A stretch of DNA of 64,000 nucleotides from Paenibacillus sp. BIHB 4019 (GTDB lineage: Bacteria > Bacillota > Bacilli > Paenibacillales > Paenibacillaceae), in NCBI RefSeq assembly GCF_002741035.1, contig NZ_CP016808.1:1302001-1366000 (forward strand), written 5' to 3'. The translations under genes and the position numbers were made by a program. Positions 35,953-45,387 of this stretch are shown here, piece after piece (the first letter of the stretch is position 1; each line of letters opens with the position of its first letter). The notes under the pieces are model-generated. The model ran no database searches. It saw only the letters and a program-made list of their open reading frames with translations, and was not told the DNA's origin.

Positions 35953-36606
35953 ATGGGCATTCATACGTACTTTAGATCACTAAACGACTTGGAACGCATT
36001 ATCCGTACTCCTGGAAAATTCAAGTTCGAAGAGCACAGCGTGTCGGCTCACTCCTGGAAAGTTGTCCAGTACGCCAAGACGCTTGCCGATATCGAGGAGC
36101 AGTACGGCGTCACGATTGATTGGAAGAAGCTTTATGAAATTACGAGCAGCCATGATTATGGAGAAATTTTTATCGGAGACATTAAGACGCCCGTCAAGCA
36201 TTATTCCCTTGAACTGCGTTCGATGCTGCAGCAGGTAGAAGATGGCATGGTCGAGCATTTTATTCAGGACAATATTCCTGAGGAATTTCAGGCTATTTTC
36301 CGCAGACAGCTGCGCGAGGGCAAAGACCATTCGGTAGAAGGGCTTATTTTGGAAGTTGCTGATAAAATGGATCAGGTCTACGAGGCATTCGCTGAGCTCC
36401 AGCGCGGCAATACCGAGAAGGAATTTATCGTCATGTATCGTTATGCGCTAATTAAAATCAAAAATATCAACCTCCACTGCGTGAAGTATTTCCTCGAGCA
36501 CATCCTGCCAGATATTATCCATGAAGGCACCCTCTCCCCCATCGATATACGCAAAATAACTGAAGAAGCACTGGCGCAAGGTGAAACAGCCGTCGCCGTT
36601 CTTTAG
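35953..36606 (+). CDS. HD-domain phosphohydrolase, YfbR-like
   Basis: 217 residues from the ATG at 35953 (AAAGGA 11 bases upstream); ATGs at 35941 and 35944 are possible alternatives. Metal ligands are visible as HSVSAHSW near residue 28, the HD pair in TSSHDYGEIFIGD, and a late Asp in EVADKMDQVYEA. This is the pattern of HD nucleotidases such as YfbR, which removes phosphate from deoxynucleoside monophosphates. A possible -35 TTGACA lies at 35895-35900. Stand-alone gene. Confidence 0.8.
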   Translation: MGIHTYFRSLNDLERIIRTPGKFKFEEHSVSAHSWKVVQYAKTLADIEEQYGVTIDWKKLYEITSSHDYGEIFIGDIKTPVKHYSLELRSMLQQVEDGMVEHFIQDNIPEEFQAIFRRQLREGKDHSVEGLILEVADKMDQVYEAFAELQRGNTEKEFIVMYRYALIKIKNINLHCVKYFLEHILPDIIHEGTLSPIDIRKITEEALAQGETAVAVL

Positions 36607-36611
36607 CGGCG

Positions 36612-36676
36612 CGGCGTGTTTCAGTCCGAGAAATATAGAGAAAGGATTGCGTGAGATATCCTTTCCTATATTTCAA
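36612..36676 (+). repeat. Dispersed repeat, partial copy 3 (second hairpin only)
   Basis: Contains GTTTCAG and the long stem AAATATAGAGAAAGGAT (36631-36647) with ATCCTTTCCTATATTT (36658-36673), matching the second half of the elements at 7528 and 57841. It immediately precedes a terminator. Confidence 0.65.
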
Positions 36677-36718
36677 AAAAAACGGCACTCCATCTTTTGA
36701 TGAAGTACCGTTTTTTTT
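36675..36718. terminator. Bidirectional terminator
   Basis: AAAAAAAACGGCACT pairs with AGTACCGTTTTTTTT between the convergent HD-domain and ABC-F genes. Confidence 0.85.
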
Positions 36719-36741
36719 GAACTTTTTCAGCCCATTCGCTG

Positions 36742-38313
36742 CTATAAATTTTGCTGGGTAATTCCTGATTCCGGATCGAACACCAGCATCTTCGTACCGA
36801 TTTTATCAATAAAAAACCGATCATGGCTTACGGTCACGACAGCACCGGGAAAATGAATCAGCGCCTGCTCCATCACCTGTATGCTCGTTAGATCCAAATG
36901 ATTCGTTGGTTCATCCAATATGATGACGGCTGCACCCGAAAGCAGGCATTTCGCCAATGCAACCCGGGCCATTTGGCCGCCGGAAAGGCTGCCAATCACT
37001 TTGCTTAAATCCATCTCGGAAAATTGCAGCATCGACAGAAATTTATTCACCTTTTTTCGCGGGGCATCAAGCCCTAGCCCATACGTATTGACGGCGTGGC
37101 TCACCGTATCCTTAGGATCAAGCTCCTCCCACATCCGGTTGAAATACGCGCAGCTGACCCCTTTTTCCCAGGTGACCTCGCCGGATTCAGGCTTCTCCTG
37201 CCCCGTCAGCACCTTGATCAGCGTGGACTTCCCGCTTCCGTTCGGGCCAACGATGACGAGGCGATCCTCCTTCTGAATGTCAAAGCTGACGTTCTGAAAA
37301 ATAGCGCGTTCCTCATAGCTTTGCCCGATTTGCTTAACCTCGCACAGCTTGTCCGGAAAACGCAGCTTCTCGTAAATATCCGTAATCAGCACGTTCACCG
37401 GATTCGGCTGGGCCCGCTTCTTATTATCAGCCAATTTGCGGGATAACCGGTCTTTGGACGATTTTTTGCTGGCGCGGCTGTCGATCGCTTCCGACTCCAT
37501 GAGCAGCAGCTCTTCCTCCCACTCGAACTGGCGGTCCAGCTCCTTCTTGCGAAGCTTCTTCTTGCGAATATAGTCCGTATAATTGCCATCGTATGGCTGA
37601 AAATGATAATTTTCAATCTCGATAATTTGCGTGACGACCTTGTCGATAAACTGCCGATCATGCGAGATCAGAATCATGGCGCCATTAAACCGGTAAAGCC
37701 ACTGCTCCAGCCATGCAATGCCTTCCATATCCAAGTAGTTTGTCGGCTCGTCAAGCAATACAACATCCGGCAGCTCAATTAGCATTTTCGCTAAAGCCGC
37801 ACGGTTTCTCCAGCCGCCAGACAGCTCATCAATCGGCTGATGGCGTGAACGATCGTTGAAACCCAGCTTCGTCAGAACGGTGTTGATCTCGACGGAAACG
37901 TTCCAGCCGTCCAAATGGTCCATTTGCTCGAACAGCTCCGCCTGCCTTGCCAGCAGCTCATTCATTTCGCCATCATCCGATACCAAGCCCAGCTTTTCCC
38001 CAACCGCTTGCAGTTCGCGCTCAATCAGAGCAACCTGCTCGAAGCACATTTCCAGCTCTTGCTGGACAGACAGACTACCGCGCATTTCTGAAAATTGCGA
38101 GAAATACCCGATCTTCACCTTTGGATCTATTTCTACTTTGCCGCTTGTCGGCTCTTCCTTGCCCATAATGAGCTTGAATACCGTCGACTTCCCGGCTCCA
38201 TTTTGCCCAATGAGGCCAATTCGCTCCCCTTGGCTCACGCGAAAATAAATATCGCGAAAAATCATGGCCTCTTCATATTTCTTCGTCACATTTTCCAACC
38301 GAATTACACTCAT
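36742..38313 (-). CDS. ABC-F ATPase
   Basis: 523 residues, preceded by AGAAGGG. Two ATP-binding cassettes: Walker A GQNGAGKST and GPNGSGKST, signatures LSGGW and LSGGQ, Walker B VVLLDEPTNYLD and VIILDEPTNHLD. They are joined by a basic, charged linker (about residues 240-320, KKKLRKKELDRQFEWEEELL). No membrane segments. ABC-F proteins act on the ribosome exit site, some as housekeeping factors and some as antibiotic-protection proteins. The linker here is not diagnostic of a resistance subtype. Confidence 0.93.
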   Translation of the reverse strand: MSVIRLENVTKKYEEAMIFRDIYFRVSQGERIGLIGQNGAGKSTVFKLIMGKEEPTSGKVEIDPKVKIGYFSQFSEMRGSLSVQQELEMCFEQVALIERELQAVGEKLGLVSDDGEMNELLARQAELFEQMDHLDGWNVSVEINTVLTKLGFNDRSRHQPIDELSGGWRNRAALAKMLIELPDVVLLDEPTNYLDMEGIAWLEQWLYRFNGAMILISHDRQFIDKVVTQIIEIENYHFQPYDGNYTDYIRKKKLRKKELDRQFEWEEELLLMESEAIDSRASKKSSKDRLSRKLADNKKRAQPNPVNVLITDIYEKLRFPDKLCEVKQIGQSYEERAIFQNVSFDIQKEDRLVIVGPNGSGKSTLIKVLTGQEKPESGEVTWEKGVSCAYFNRMWEELDPKDTVSHAVNTYGLGLDAPRKKVNKFLSMLQFSEMDLSKVIGSLSGGQMARVALAKCLLSGAAVIILDEPTNHLDLTSIQVMEQALIHFPGAVVTVSHDRFFIDKIGTKMLVFDPESGITQQNL

Positions 38314-38372
38314 GCTATCACCCTTCTAGCTCCGTCAGTAAGTCTACTAGCCATTATAACATTAGATATTGT

Positions 38373-39668
38373 TTATTTTTTGTTGCGCGCCAATATTTCG
38401 CCTGCCTTCGCCCGAAATTCAGCCGCCGCCGCCTCGGGCGTTATTTTGCCAAATAGCAGCAGGTCATGCAGATCACGCAGCACCACGGTCACTTCTGCCG
38501 TTCCGACCGGGTCTGGCGGGTCCATGGGACTGCTATTTTTCTCCACCCAATCGAGATATTCAAAGATTTGCGCAAGCTCCGGCTTAACGAACGGCTTCAG
38601 CTGCTCCTTTAACCGGGAGGATACGGGCACGCCCCTCTCTCCCTGCAGCAGCTTGTTTGCCTCCAAATTATTGACGAAGAAGCTGATAAATTTCGCGGCC
38701 TCTTCTTTATTTTTTGAATTTTTGGAAATCGAGAAAAACATGCCCGGCTTCAAAAATAACCCTTGCTTGCTGTTTGGCCCAGGCAGCGGCACGATAGCCA
38801 GCTGTTTGCCGTAATGCTCCACGATGTTGATGAACTGATTGGAATAGCCCCAGCCTAATAAAGCCTCCCCTTTATAAAAAGGGTCTGCGTCCGATTTATT
38901 AATATCCGACGTCCAAATATCGGGCGAAAATATCAGTTTATCCTTCGCGAGCCTTTGCATTCGTCCAAAATAGTCGATAAACAGCTTGTCATCCTCATAA
39001 CCTAGACTAGTGCCATCTTCTGCAAACAAGGCAAAGCCATGCTGTCTAAGAAAATAAGCAAAAAACTGCTCCGGCGTAAACACCGTTCCTAAATAAACGC
39101 CTGTGCCCTTGAGCTGCTCTCCCATCTGGTCAAAATCCTCCCAGGTCCACGAGGCGGTGGGCGGCTCTATGCCGCTGGCCTTGAAAACCTCTGGGTCATA
39201 TACAGCAAATAGAGCGTTGACGCCCAAATTCATGCCGTATAATTGGCCTCCCCATTTCCCGCTGGACAGATGGCTCTCGCTGATGGAGGACGCATCTATG
39301 ATGCCGCTTCGAATATACGGCTCCAAATTCTCCAGCAAATCAAGCGAGCTGTACTGGGACAAATACGAAATGTCCATCTGAATGATGTCCGGCAGCGCAT
39401 TGCCCGCCGCGTACGGCGCGAGCTTTCTCCAATATTCATTGAAAGCGCTATATTCAAATTCAATGTTAATATGCGGATTTAGCTCTTCATACATATGGAT
39501 AACCTCGATCGTTGCATTGTTGCGAAATTCATTGCCCCACCAAGCGATGCGAAGCGTAATCGGCTCCTCCTTAAGCTTGTTTAATGGGTCGGACTGCCCG
39601 GGGATGCAGCCCCAAAGCGCAGCTAGCAAGCCAAGCATTATGCCAATTCGGATGATCGTTCGCATCAT
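38373..39668 (-). CDS. Second sugar-binding lipoprotein, linked to the system 2 kinase
   Basis: 431 residues from the ATG at 39668 after GGAGGAT. Lipobox ALWGC near residue 20, then a family 1 extracellular solute-binding domain (LRIAWWGNEFRNNATIEVIHMY; DIIQMDISYLSQYSSLDLLENL; FISFFVNNLEANKLLQGERGVP). It starts 4 bases after the kinase stop and has no permeases of its own. It is smaller and of a different family from the LplA-like protein at 41587. It may present a ligand to the kinase rather than to the transporter; this is inference from gene order. Confidence 0.85.
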   Translation of the reverse strand: MMRTIIRIGIMLGLLAALWGCIPGQSDPLNKLKEEPITLRIAWWGNEFRNNATIEVIHMYEELNPHINIEFEYSAFNEYWRKLAPYAAGNALPDIIQMDISYLSQYSSLDLLENLEPYIRSGIIDASSISESHLSSGKWGGQLYGMNLGVNALFAVYDPEVFKASGIEPPTASWTWEDFDQMGEQLKGTGVYLGTVFTPEQFFAYFLRQHGFALFAEDGTSLGYEDDKLFIDYFGRMQRLAKDKLIFSPDIWTSDINKSDADPFYKGEALLGWGYSNQFINIVEHYGKQLAIVPLPGPNSKQGLFLKPGMFFSISKNSKNKEEAAKFISFFVNNLEANKLLQGERGVPVSSRLKEQLKPFVKPELAQIFEYLDWVEKNSSPMDPPDPVGTAEVTVVLRDLHDLLLFGKITPEAAAAEFRAKAGEILARNKK

Positions 39669-39672
39669 CTGC

Positions 39673-41415
39673 TTAATCCTCCTGCACACACGGAATAAGG
39701 ACGCTGACTTTCGTTCCGCCCCCCGCCCGGCTGTCAATTCCTAGCCCATAGCTTTCGCCGAAAGCGAGCTTGATCCGGTTTTTAATATTCAAAATGCCAA
39801 TGCCGTTCCCCCGTGTTTCCGCCTCTCCGCTCAGCACACGCTGCACATAAGCTTCCTCCATGCCCGGCCCGCCGTCCTCGACAATAAGCGCGAGCTTCCC
39901 TTCCCCCCACTCCGCATAAAGCCGGATCGTACAGGGCTCAATCATAGGCTCCAAACCGTATTGCACGGCATTTTCCAATAGAGGCTGCAAAGTAAGCTTA
40001 GGGATGGCAGCGGCATAACAGGAGACAGGCACATCCATATGAAAATCCAGCCGATTTTGAAATCGGTATTTTTGAATCGTAATGTAATGCTTCACCGTTT
40101 CAAGCTCTTCGGCAACGGTAATCACATTTTGCTTTAAGCTGATCGAGGAGCGCAGCAAATAACCTAGCGAGACGACCATGCTGGATATTTGCTGCTGCGC
40201 ATTTTTTTTGGCCAGCCAATGGATTGAATCGAGCGCATTATACAAAAAATGAGGATTGATCTGCGCCTGCAGCGCCTTGAACTCCGTTTCCTTAATGATA
40301 AGCTGGTTGGCGTAATTTTCTTTAATCAGCGTATTAATGCGAGTAATCATCATTCGATACGTTCGCTGCAGCAGCCCTACTTCATCCATTTGCTGAAATG
40401 CAGGTGCGGACATGCTGGCATCCATGCTGTCCAGGTCGCCATACTGTACCTCCTTCATCTGGCTGATTAACTGGCGAATGGGCCTCGTCAAGCTGCGGGC
40501 AAAGGCCATCCCGATGGCAACAACGACAATAAAGGTCAGGCTATAGACAATAACGAGCGAATTTTTCAGCCACACGACCGTTTCAAAAATATGATTGTAC
40601 GGGACGATATTGTAATACATCCATCCGGTATAAGAGGATTTTTTCTGCGACAGAAAGGTTGTCTCCTTATTGACCTTCTTGATCTCGTAGCCGTCTCCCG
40701 CCTTTAGCGGCTGAAAGGCAACAGCCACGCCTTCTGGCATTTGCCCGTACGGATAGACGACATCCTTCCCTGATTTAAGCAAAATATCACTACTCTGACT
40801 CGCCGTGCCCGCATAGTCCTCCACTAGTCTCTCAATATTAATCCGCAAAAATAATATGCCGACGGGCTCCAGCGTCAATGGCTCATACGCCCGCACCTCC
40901 CTGACCATAATGAGCATAGGGTCGGAAGCATCCGGGTAAAGCCAGCGGACTTCGCCTTTTCCCGCCACCGCTTCTTTAATCATGCGGGCATATTTTTCCT
41001 CCGAGAAGGATGGGGACTCTCCATATTTGCTGACCCGCTGTTTGGAGTCGATAAGATGAACAGATTGCACATAACGTTCAGCATTGCTAATATGCGCCCA
41101 CAGTTGATCGGTTATCTTCTTGCGGGTTATGTAACCGGCATATTCCGCATCATCCTGAAGCAAATCCTTTAATCCTCGCTGAATTTGTGAATCTGAAATA
41201 ATGGTGAGCGACATCGATTCCAGCTTCTTCAGCTCCATATCTATCGTGGTGGACGATAAATTCAAGAGCCGATAGGATTTGTCATATAGCTGTCTGTCAT
41301 AAATCGAATAGGCATAATATAAGGAGCTGTAAGCAATCGTAATAATAAGGGTCATGATCAGAAAGACCATGAGAAACATTTTTCGCTTGATGCTCAGATT
41401 CCGATATACCGCCAT
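39673..41415 (-). CDS. YesM-type sensor histidine kinase, system 2
   Basis: 580 residues from the ATG at 41415 with AAAGGAG upstream. Membrane helices at about 12-32 and 280-302 flank an extracellular sensor domain. HAMP (SLTRPIRQLISQMKEVQYGD), then FKALQAQINPHFLYNALDSI with the phospho-acceptor His, and HATPase N box ENAVQYGL with DGGPGM. A terminator separates it from the LplA-like gene upstream, so it may have its own promoter. The response regulator is probably that at 45388. Confidence 0.92.
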   Translation of the reverse strand: MAVYRNLSIKRKMFLMVFLIMTLIITIAYSSLYYAYSIYDRQLYDKSYRLLNLSSTTIDMELKKLESMSLTIISDSQIQRGLKDLLQDDAEYAGYITRKKITDQLWAHISNAERYVQSVHLIDSKQRVSKYGESPSFSEEKYARMIKEAVAGKGEVRWLYPDASDPMLIMVREVRAYEPLTLEPVGILFLRINIERLVEDYAGTASQSSDILLKSGKDVVYPYGQMPEGVAVAFQPLKAGDGYEIKKVNKETTFLSQKKSSYTGWMYYNIVPYNHIFETVVWLKNSLVIVYSLTFIVVVAIGMAFARSLTRPIRQLISQMKEVQYGDLDSMDASMSAPAFQQMDEVGLLQRTYRMMITRINTLIKENYANQLIIKETEFKALQAQINPHFLYNALDSIHWLAKKNAQQQISSMVVSLGYLLRSSISLKQNVITVAEELETVKHYITIQKYRFQNRLDFHMDVPVSCYAAAIPKLTLQPLLENAVQYGLEPMIEPCTIRLYAEWGEGKLALIVEDGGPGMEEAYVQRVLSGEAETRGNGIGILNIKNRIKLAFGESYGLGIDSRAGGGTKVSVLIPCVQED

Positions 41416-41512
41416 TATACAGAGCGCTCCTTTGCATAGGTCATACACTAGATATAACATACTCGGCAAAAACCAGATACACTAGGGGAACCCGGAGCTC
41501 TATTTTCACAAA

Positions 41513-41561
41513 GAAAAGGCTGCTTTGGGGCGCTTTACGCCCCATACAGCAGCCTTCATCC
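41513..41561 (-). terminator. Terminator of the system 2 ABC operon
   Basis: On the minus strand AAGGCTGCT and GGGGCG pair with CGCCCC and CAGCCTT, followed by TTCTTT, 25 bases after the stop at 41587. Confidence 0.88.
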
Positions 41562-41586
41562 GTTTATGCATTTTTCACGCTGCCGC

Positions 41587-43260
41587 TTATTTCGTTTGGT
41601 ATCTTTCGTATGCCGCTTGGTGCATTTCCACAGCTTGGTCAATGCCCATGCTCTTAATCGTCTCTACCATTTTATCGAACTCGGCAATCGGCTTCTGCCC
41701 ATTAATGATCGCTGTCATCGTCTCGTTCAAGTACGTATTGACTTGGCTCATAATGGAAGTGACCGTGCTTGCTTCGTCCAGCGTCAGGCGGATAGGAGGA
41801 AGCGTCAGCTCGGAGCTCGCTTTCATCCACTCCGCGTTGGCATCCCGCTGGCCTTGATCGAACAACAGGGCGTCCAAATATTTGCTGTCCTGATTGATTG
41901 GGCCATCCATAATCGATAACGCATAAGAAGCCAGCGCCTGATCATAGGTCAAGCCGTTCGGATTATCAGTGATGAGGCCCGTGAACTTGATAGCATCGCC
42001 GTCCTTCTCATAGCTCTCGCCCTCGATGCCAAAGTTGAACAAGTCGCTGCCTTGCGCGCTGTAATTAAAATCCATCCATTGCACGATATATTTCAGCTTG
42101 TCTTCATCGGCGCTTGATGTGATCGCTTCGCCATAAGTCAGCACCTTATTGTTCATATTGAAGGTCGCATAGGCATTGCCATCCGGCGATACCGGCCATG
42201 GCGCACCTGTCAGATTAAAATTCGGATCGCTATCCCTCATCAGGTTGAAGTATTTGCCCATGCCGCTGAACACACCGCCCAAGTAGGAGCCGGCTAAATT
42301 ATTCGTAATTTTATAGTCAAAAGCTTTGCCGTCATTCGTCATAATTTCCGGATCAATCAGCCCTTCTTTATACCAGGCTGCCATCGTCTCCAGGAAACTT
42401 TTGTATTCAGGCTCGATTGGCCCGAAAGCCACTTTTCCGCCCTTCATTTGGAAGCCGCCAATGACTCCGAAGGCTGGAGAAAAATCATGCAGCTTCGTCA
42501 AATTTCCCGGTCCCCAGTTGCCCGTAAACGGAAGCTCATCCTGCTTGCCGTTGCCGTTCGGGTCCTGTTCCTTGAACGCCTTAAGCACCGTATGCCATTC
42601 ATCAATCGTTGTAGGCGTTTTCAAATTGAGCTTGTCGAGCCAGTCCTTGCGCACGATGGGGCCCGTTGTTGCATTCAGCTTGAGCGCATCCAGCTTCAGA
42701 AGCGGGAACATATAGATCGTGCCGTCATCAAGGGCAATTTGCTTCAGCACATCCGGATCGGATTCAATAATGCCCTTCAGATTTGGCGCGTATTGGTCGA
42801 TCAGCTCGTTCAAGCGAATGATCCGCCCGTCCTCGATCATTTTCTCAGGACCGCCTACTGCATCCGCCCAGTTATAGTAGATGACGTCTGGAAGCTCCTT
42901 CGTTGCAATGAGCAGGTTGAACTGATCCTTCTGCTGTCCTAGCGGCGGGTGTGTGAATTTCACCTTGATTCCCGTCAGCTCTTCTTTTTTCTTATACGAG
43001 GCCATTTCCCCAAAGTTGTCCATCGAGGCGGTCAGCTTCGCATCATTCGCACGCCAATAATTAATCGTGAACGCTTCATTCGTAATCGGCAGCGGTATTT
43101 CCGTCAGTTTCTCTGCGCCGGCTGCTGGACTGGATGCCCCTGCATTGGCCGGACTGCCTGCTGCTGTTCCTTCATTTGGCGCATTGTTTTGCGAGCATGC
43201 TGACATCAGGCCGACAAGCAGCGCCGAGGACAAAATGACCAACCCCATTTTTCTTTTCAC
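41587..43260 (-). CDS. Sugar-binding lipoprotein, LplA/YtcQ-like, system 2
   Basis: 557 residues from a GTG at 43260, 8 bases after GGAGG. Lipobox LMSAC near residue 22, then a long binding domain (FNLLIATKELPDVIYYNWADAVGG; IIRLNELIDQYAPNLK; GNGKQDELPFTGNWG). It feeds the permeases encoded just upstream. The GNGKQDEL segment resembles a calcium-binding loop seen in several members of this family. The oligosaccharide ligand is not readable. Confidence 0.92.
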   Translation of the reverse strand: MKRKMGLVILSSALLVGLMSACSQNNAPNEGTAAGSPANAGASSPAAGAEKLTEIPLPITNEAFTINYWRANDAKLTASMDNFGEMASYKKKEELTGIKVKFTHPPLGQQKDQFNLLIATKELPDVIYYNWADAVGGPEKMIEDGRIIRLNELIDQYAPNLKGIIESDPDVLKQIALDDGTIYMFPLLKLDALKLNATTGPIVRKDWLDKLNLKTPTTIDEWHTVLKAFKEQDPNGNGKQDELPFTGNWGPGNLTKLHDFSPAFGVIGGFQMKGGKVAFGPIEPEYKSFLETMAAWYKEGLIDPEIMTNDGKAFDYKITNNLAGSYLGGVFSGMGKYFNLMRDSDPNFNLTGAPWPVSPDGNAYATFNMNNKVLTYGEAITSSADEDKLKYIVQWMDFNYSAQGSDLFNFGIEGESYEKDGDAIKFTGLITDNPNGLTYDQALASYALSIMDGPINQDSKYLDALLFDQGQRDANAEWMKASSELTLPPIRLTLDEASTVTSIMSQVNTYLNETMTAIINGQKPIAEFDKMVETIKSMGIDQAVEMHQAAYERYQTK

Positions 43261-43289
43261 CCAAATCGCCTCCAAAAAATAATTGATTT

Positions 43290-44159
43290 TTATTGTTTCA
43301 CGGCACCGATTAAAGCGCCTTGAACAAAAAACTTTTGAATAAACGGATACACCAGCATAATCGGCAGCGTAGAAATAATGATCGTGGCGTATTTAATGTT
43401 CTCTCCAATAGCAAAGCCCGTGTCCACGCCGGCGCCCATCGACTCCGTACTGCTGCTAATTAAAATATCCCGCATTACAATCTGGATCGGATACAGCTCC
43501 TGGCTTCGCAAATACAGCATCGGACCTACATAATCATTCCAATGGTCGACCGCGTAGTACAGCGACATGACCGCCAAAATCGATTTGGATAAAGGCAGGA
43601 CGATACGAAATAAGATTAGAAAATCATTAGCTCCATCCAGCTTCGCGGACTCGATCAAGCTTATCGGAATGCTCTCGAAGCTCGTTTTCATAATCAAGAA
43701 GTAGAAGGTGCTGATGGCACCAGGGATGATCATCGCCAGGCGGGTATCCACCAGCCCCAAATTCTGAATAAGCAGGAAGCTTGGGATCATGCCGCCGCCA
43801 AAAAACATCGTAAAGGTAATGAGCTGCATAAACGTTTTTCGGCCGAATAAATCCATTCTGGACAGCGCATAGGCAGCTAAAGCCGTCATCAGCAAATTGA
43901 CCAGCGTTCCAACTACGACATAAAATAGCGTGTTCAAGTAACCGTTATAAATTTTCGGGTTTTGAAACACATATTTATAAGCCTCAAGCTGGAAGCCTTC
44001 GGGCAGCAGCATGAGCGACCTTGAGCGCAGCAATTGATCTGGATCGCTAATCGAAGAATTCAGCACATACAGCATCGGATAAAAGGATACAGCTATAATG
44101 CAGCACAGCATAATCACGTTGAAAAAATCAAAAACATGTTCCCCTGACGAGCGTTTCAT
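43290..44159 (-). CDS. Sugar ABC permease, LplC/YtcP-like, system 2
   Basis: 289 residues, preceded by GGGAGGTGA. About six helices with EAA loop IESAKLDGANDFLILFRIVLPLSKS and C-terminal KFFVQGALIGAVKQ. It partners the LplB-like protein encoded 17 bases upstream. Confidence 0.93.
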   Translation of the reverse strand: MKRSSGEHVFDFFNVIMLCCIIAVSFYPMLYVLNSSISDPDQLLRSRSLMLLPEGFQLEAYKYVFQNPKIYNGYLNTLFYVVVGTLVNLLMTALAAYALSRMDLFGRKTFMQLITFTMFFGGGMIPSFLLIQNLGLVDTRLAMIIPGAISTFYFLIMKTSFESIPISLIESAKLDGANDFLILFRIVLPLSKSILAVMSLYYAVDHWNDYVGPMLYLRSQELYPIQIVMRDILISSSTESMGAGVDTGFAIGENIKYATIIISTLPIMLVYPFIQKFFVQGALIGAVKQ

Positions 44160-44176
44160 AGTAGGTCACCTCCCGT

Positions 44177-45151
44177 TTACCAGAGACTGGTCGAATTCAC
44201 TTTTTTACTAATCGCATTGGCCATTAACAGCAGCGAGAAATTAATAATGCCGTTAATTAATCCAATAGCTGTCGAATACGTGTAGTTGCCTTCTAATATG
44301 CCGGAACGGTAAATGAAAGTGGATATGACATCTGACGTTTCGTAAGTCGGTGCCGTCTGCATGAGCAAAATTTTCTGAAAGTCGGCGTTCATAACCGCAC
44401 CCAGACGCAAAATCAGCATAATGACAACCGTCGGCATAATGCCCGGGAGCGTAATATGCAGCAGCTGCTTCCACCTGCCAGCCCCATCCATCTTCGCCGC
44501 TTCATAGAGCTGGGGATCTATATTGCTAAGCGCCGCTAGAAAAATAATCGAGGCCCAGCCCGCCCCCTGCCAAATGTTCGAAAGAATGTACATCGGCCGA
44601 AACATATCCTTCTCCGCTAGAAACATCATCGGCTGCAGGTCGAAGAAGCTGCGAATTACATTAAACAAGCCGCCATCGAGCGAGGAGAACGTTTTCAGCA
44701 TCCCGACAACAACGACGACCGAAATGAAGTGGGGCATGTAGCTGATCGTCTGCACCGTGCTTTTGAACCACTTTTTGCGGACTTCATTCAGCAGCAGCGC
44801 CAAAATAATCGGTGCCGGAAAGCCGAATAAAATGCTGTAAAAGCTGAGGATCAACGTATTTTTAATAATTCGCCAAAAATAATAGCTGTTAAAAAACATC
44901 GTGAAATTGTCAAAGCCAATCCATTTTCCTTCCAAAATGCCTTTGATTGGGCTATAAGATTTCTGAAAAGCCATCAGCAAGCCGTACATCGGTCCATAGT
45001 GGAAAATGAAATAATACGCTAAGACCGGAATTAACATAAGGTATACATATTTATTCCGCAGCCATTCCTTTTTGAGGAAAACGAGTTTGCTTGTTTTAGG
45101 TCCGCTCCCCTTGAGCGGCGACTGCCGCTCTTCCTCCAGCTTCAACTCCAT
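44177..45151 (-). CDS. Sugar ABC permease, LplB-like, system 2
   Basis: 324 residues with GGAGG 7 bases before the ATG. About six helices, 'YVYLMLIPVLAYYFIFHYGPMYG' at the first helix, and EAA loop LYEAAKMDGAGRWKQLLHITLPGI. First gene of the LplB-LplC-LplA unit, behind a LacI-type palindrome. Confidence 0.93.
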   Translation of the reverse strand: MELKLEEERQSPLKGSGPKTSKLVFLKKEWLRNKYVYLMLIPVLAYYFIFHYGPMYGLLMAFQKSYSPIKGILEGKWIGFDNFTMFFNSYYFWRIIKNTLILSFYSILFGFPAPIILALLLNEVRKKWFKSTVQTISYMPHFISVVVVVGMLKTFSSLDGGLFNVIRSFFDLQPMMFLAEKDMFRPMYILSNIWQGAGWASIIFLAALSNIDPQLYEAAKMDGAGRWKQLLHITLPGIMPTVVIMLILRLGAVMNADFQKILLMQTAPTYETSDVISTFIYRSGILEGNYTYSTAIGLINGIINFSLLLMANAISKKVNSTSLW

Positions 45152-45173
45152 CCTTCTGCCTCCGCCCTAAATG

Positions 45174-45185
45174 TTAATCGATTAA
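45174..45185 (-). promoter_or_regulatory. Palindromic operator candidate before the system 2 permeases
   Basis: TTAATCGATTAA is a perfect 12-base palindrome with the central CG common to LacI-family operators, 23 bases before the ATG at 45151. Confidence 0.45.
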
Positions 45186-45305
45186 TATTTATGTTTATAA
45201 ATATACAAGTACGGCTTCTCTTTTCACATGTTCATTTCCGATGGTTTTATGTTCAAAACCGTGATGTACCCAGGTGAAACGGCTCGCGCATACATGCTTA
45301 TATTT

Positions 45306-45350
45306 GCAAAAAACACCCTGCAGCCGTATCTCGACGACTTCAGGGTGTAA
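45306..45350 (-). terminator. Terminator of the YesN-type gene, system 2
   Basis: ACACCCTG/CAGGGTGT followed on the minus strand by TTTTTT. It separates the response regulator from the permease operon. Confidence 0.88.
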
Positions 45351-45387
45351 ACAAATATAAATGCTATTAACGGCATAAACGATAAGC

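Noticed and set aside
37604..37618. Fur-like sequence TGATAATTTTCAATC
   Set aside because: It lies deep inside the ABC-F coding sequence, away from any start codon, and matches the consensus poorly in one half.
38095..38814. 239-codon plus-strand frame
   Set aside because: It is antisense to the ABC-F gene start and the binding-protein gene, both of which have clear family motifs.
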